Source: Sindora glabra (taxonomy: Eukaryota; Streptophyta; Magnoliopsida; Fabales; Fabaceae). From it: a stretch of DNA of 64,000 nucleotides. Position numbers and translations under genes: made by a program. This document shows positions 62,982-64,000 of the stretch, one piece after another (the first letter of the stretch is position 1; each line of letters starts with the position of its first letter). The stretch lies in NCBI GenBank assembly GCA_020226215.1, contig CM035232.1:20062316-20126315 (forward strand). Direction: 5' to 3'. The notes under the pieces were generated by a model. It ran no database searches and was not told where the DNA came from. It saw nothing but the letters and a program-made list of their open reading frames with translations.

Positions 62982-64000
62982 CAAGCTTCTGCTTCTTCTT
63001 CTAGAGCTTTTGGTCAACTCCCTACTCAACCTGAATCAAATCCCAAGGAGCATTGTAAAGCAATCACTCTTAAGAGTGGGAGGTTGTTGAAGGTTCCAAA
63101 TGCCACTCATGAAGGCGAAGAAGAGATGGTTGAGGGGGAAGTGCAGAAAGAAGGCAAAAAGGCTTCAATTCCTGATGATGCTGAAGTGAAAGAAGGGGAA
63201 TTACCTGAAAAGCCAAAGTATGTCCTTCCAGAACCATACAAACCGCCTATCCCTTATCCTCAAAGACTAGCAAAGGCTAAACTTGATAAGCAATTTGAGA
63301 AGTTCTTGGAAGTATTGAAGAAGTTGTATATCAATATCCTCTTCACTGATGCTCTTTCACAAATGTCGTCATATGCAAAGTTCTTGAAGGACATCCTTTC
63401 AAACAAAAGGAAGCTAGAAGAGTATGAGACTGTAGCCCTAACGGAGGAGTGCAGTGCCATCATCCAGAATAAACTACCTCCTAAGCTTAAGGACCCAAAC
63501 GGCTTCTCCATTCCTTGTGTAATTGGAAATGTTCCTATTGACCAGGCATTGTGTGATTTGGGAGCAAGTGTGAGCCTCATGCCACTGTCAGTTGCAAAGA
63601 GACTGAACATAGAAGAAATGAAGCCCACCACAATTTCACTTCAATTAGCAGACCATTCTGTGAAATACCCAGTAGGTATACTTGAGGATATACCTATCAA
63701 GGTTGGTAAGTTTTTCATTCTTGTTGATTTTGTTGTACTTGAAATAGAAGAGGATACACAAATCCCTGTCATTTTGGGGAGACCCTTTATGGCCACTGCG
63801 GGTGCTTTGATTGATGTAAAAAATGGAAGGCTTTCATTATCTGTTAGGGATGAAAAAGTTGAGTTTAATTTGAATGAATTAATTAAATTACCTATTTATG
63901 AAGATTCAATATGTAGGATAGATGTGCTAGACAAGGTTGTGAAAGAAACCCTTCTCATAGGATGCCTTCAAGATCCACTTGAAGCATGTCTAGTAACAGA
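62982..64000 (+). CDS. Athila gag-pol continuation: protease region (partial)
   Basis: Open for 339 codons to the window end, in frame with gag. It reads a gag tail (LRSGRLLK-like block at about 63070-63100), a linker rich in Glu/Lys, PYPQRLAKAKLDKQF (near 63253), then an aspartic protease. That protease has ALCDLGASVSLMPLS (near 63545-63590), where Athila proteases have DLGA in place of the retroviral D-T/S-G-A, and the partner block VILGRPFMATAGALID (near 63768-63815). The protease cuts the gag-pol polyprotein. Reverse transcriptase would follow outside the window. Because gag upstream is full of stops, normal expression is not expected. Confidence 0.85.

Larger units (their letters stand above)
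59998..64000 (+). mobile_element. Athila-type Ty3/gypsy LTR retrotransposon, 5' part (copy B)
   Basis: LTR, PBS, gag and protease in the usual order; the element continues past the window. Same family and orientation as copy A at the other end of the window. gag has seven nonsense codons, but the pol frame is open from 62982 to the end. The pattern is that of a silenced, mutating copy. Confidence 0.9.

Overview
The window looks like nuclear DNA of a eudicot plant: AT-rich, intron-bearing genes with GT-AG borders, plant glutamate receptor-like (GLR) genes, and dense layers of plant LTR retrotransposons and DNA transposons. No bacterial, organellar, tRNA or rRNA gene was recognised. The species cannot be named from the sequence.

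Layout. (1) 1-5115: 3' part of a decayed Athila-type Ty3/gypsy element with a spliced env-like ORF, polypurine tract and 3' LTR. (2) 5116-7440: end of a CACTA-like transposon and gene-free DNA. (3) 7452-10236 (minus): the one gene that looks intact, a four-exon GLR of 497 aa that has a signal peptide, ligand-binding domain and channel but no amino-terminal (ATD) domain. (4) 10237-23340: AT-rich, gene-free DNA with tandem repeats and a Ty1/copia pol relic split by a solo LTR. (5) 23341-26696 (minus): short non-autonomous LTR element with two primer-binding sites. (6) 26887-35826: an 8.9 kb PIF/Harbinger-type element flanked by TTA. It holds a dead DDE transposase (minus) and, on the opposite strand, exon-like pieces of a Ulp1-like protease gene. 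The spaces between those pieces carry a family of short GTTACTATTT/AAATAGTAAC stem-loops. (7) 36302-41159 (minus): a full-length GLR locus wrecked by stops and frameshifts. (8) 42030-53122: a nest of copia relics, a gypsy-like LTR, solo LTRs and a MITE. (9) 53123-59997: an LTR with primer-binding site, a CACTA terminus and two more solo LTRs. (10) 59998-64000: 5' end of a second Athila-type element (LTR, PBS, gag, protease).

The two GLR loci share orientation and exon layout, so they are probably members of a local cluster pushed apart by transposons. Only the shorter one has kept its reading frame. Five solo LTRs keep both 5-bp target duplications, showing repeated LTR-LTR recombination. Nearly all nonsense codons in the transposons can be explained by C-to-T or G-to-A change, as expected for methylated, silenced repeats.

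The most unusual feature is the Harbinger-type element with its Ulp1-like cargo and stem-loop family. The most interesting gene is the ATD-less GLR.
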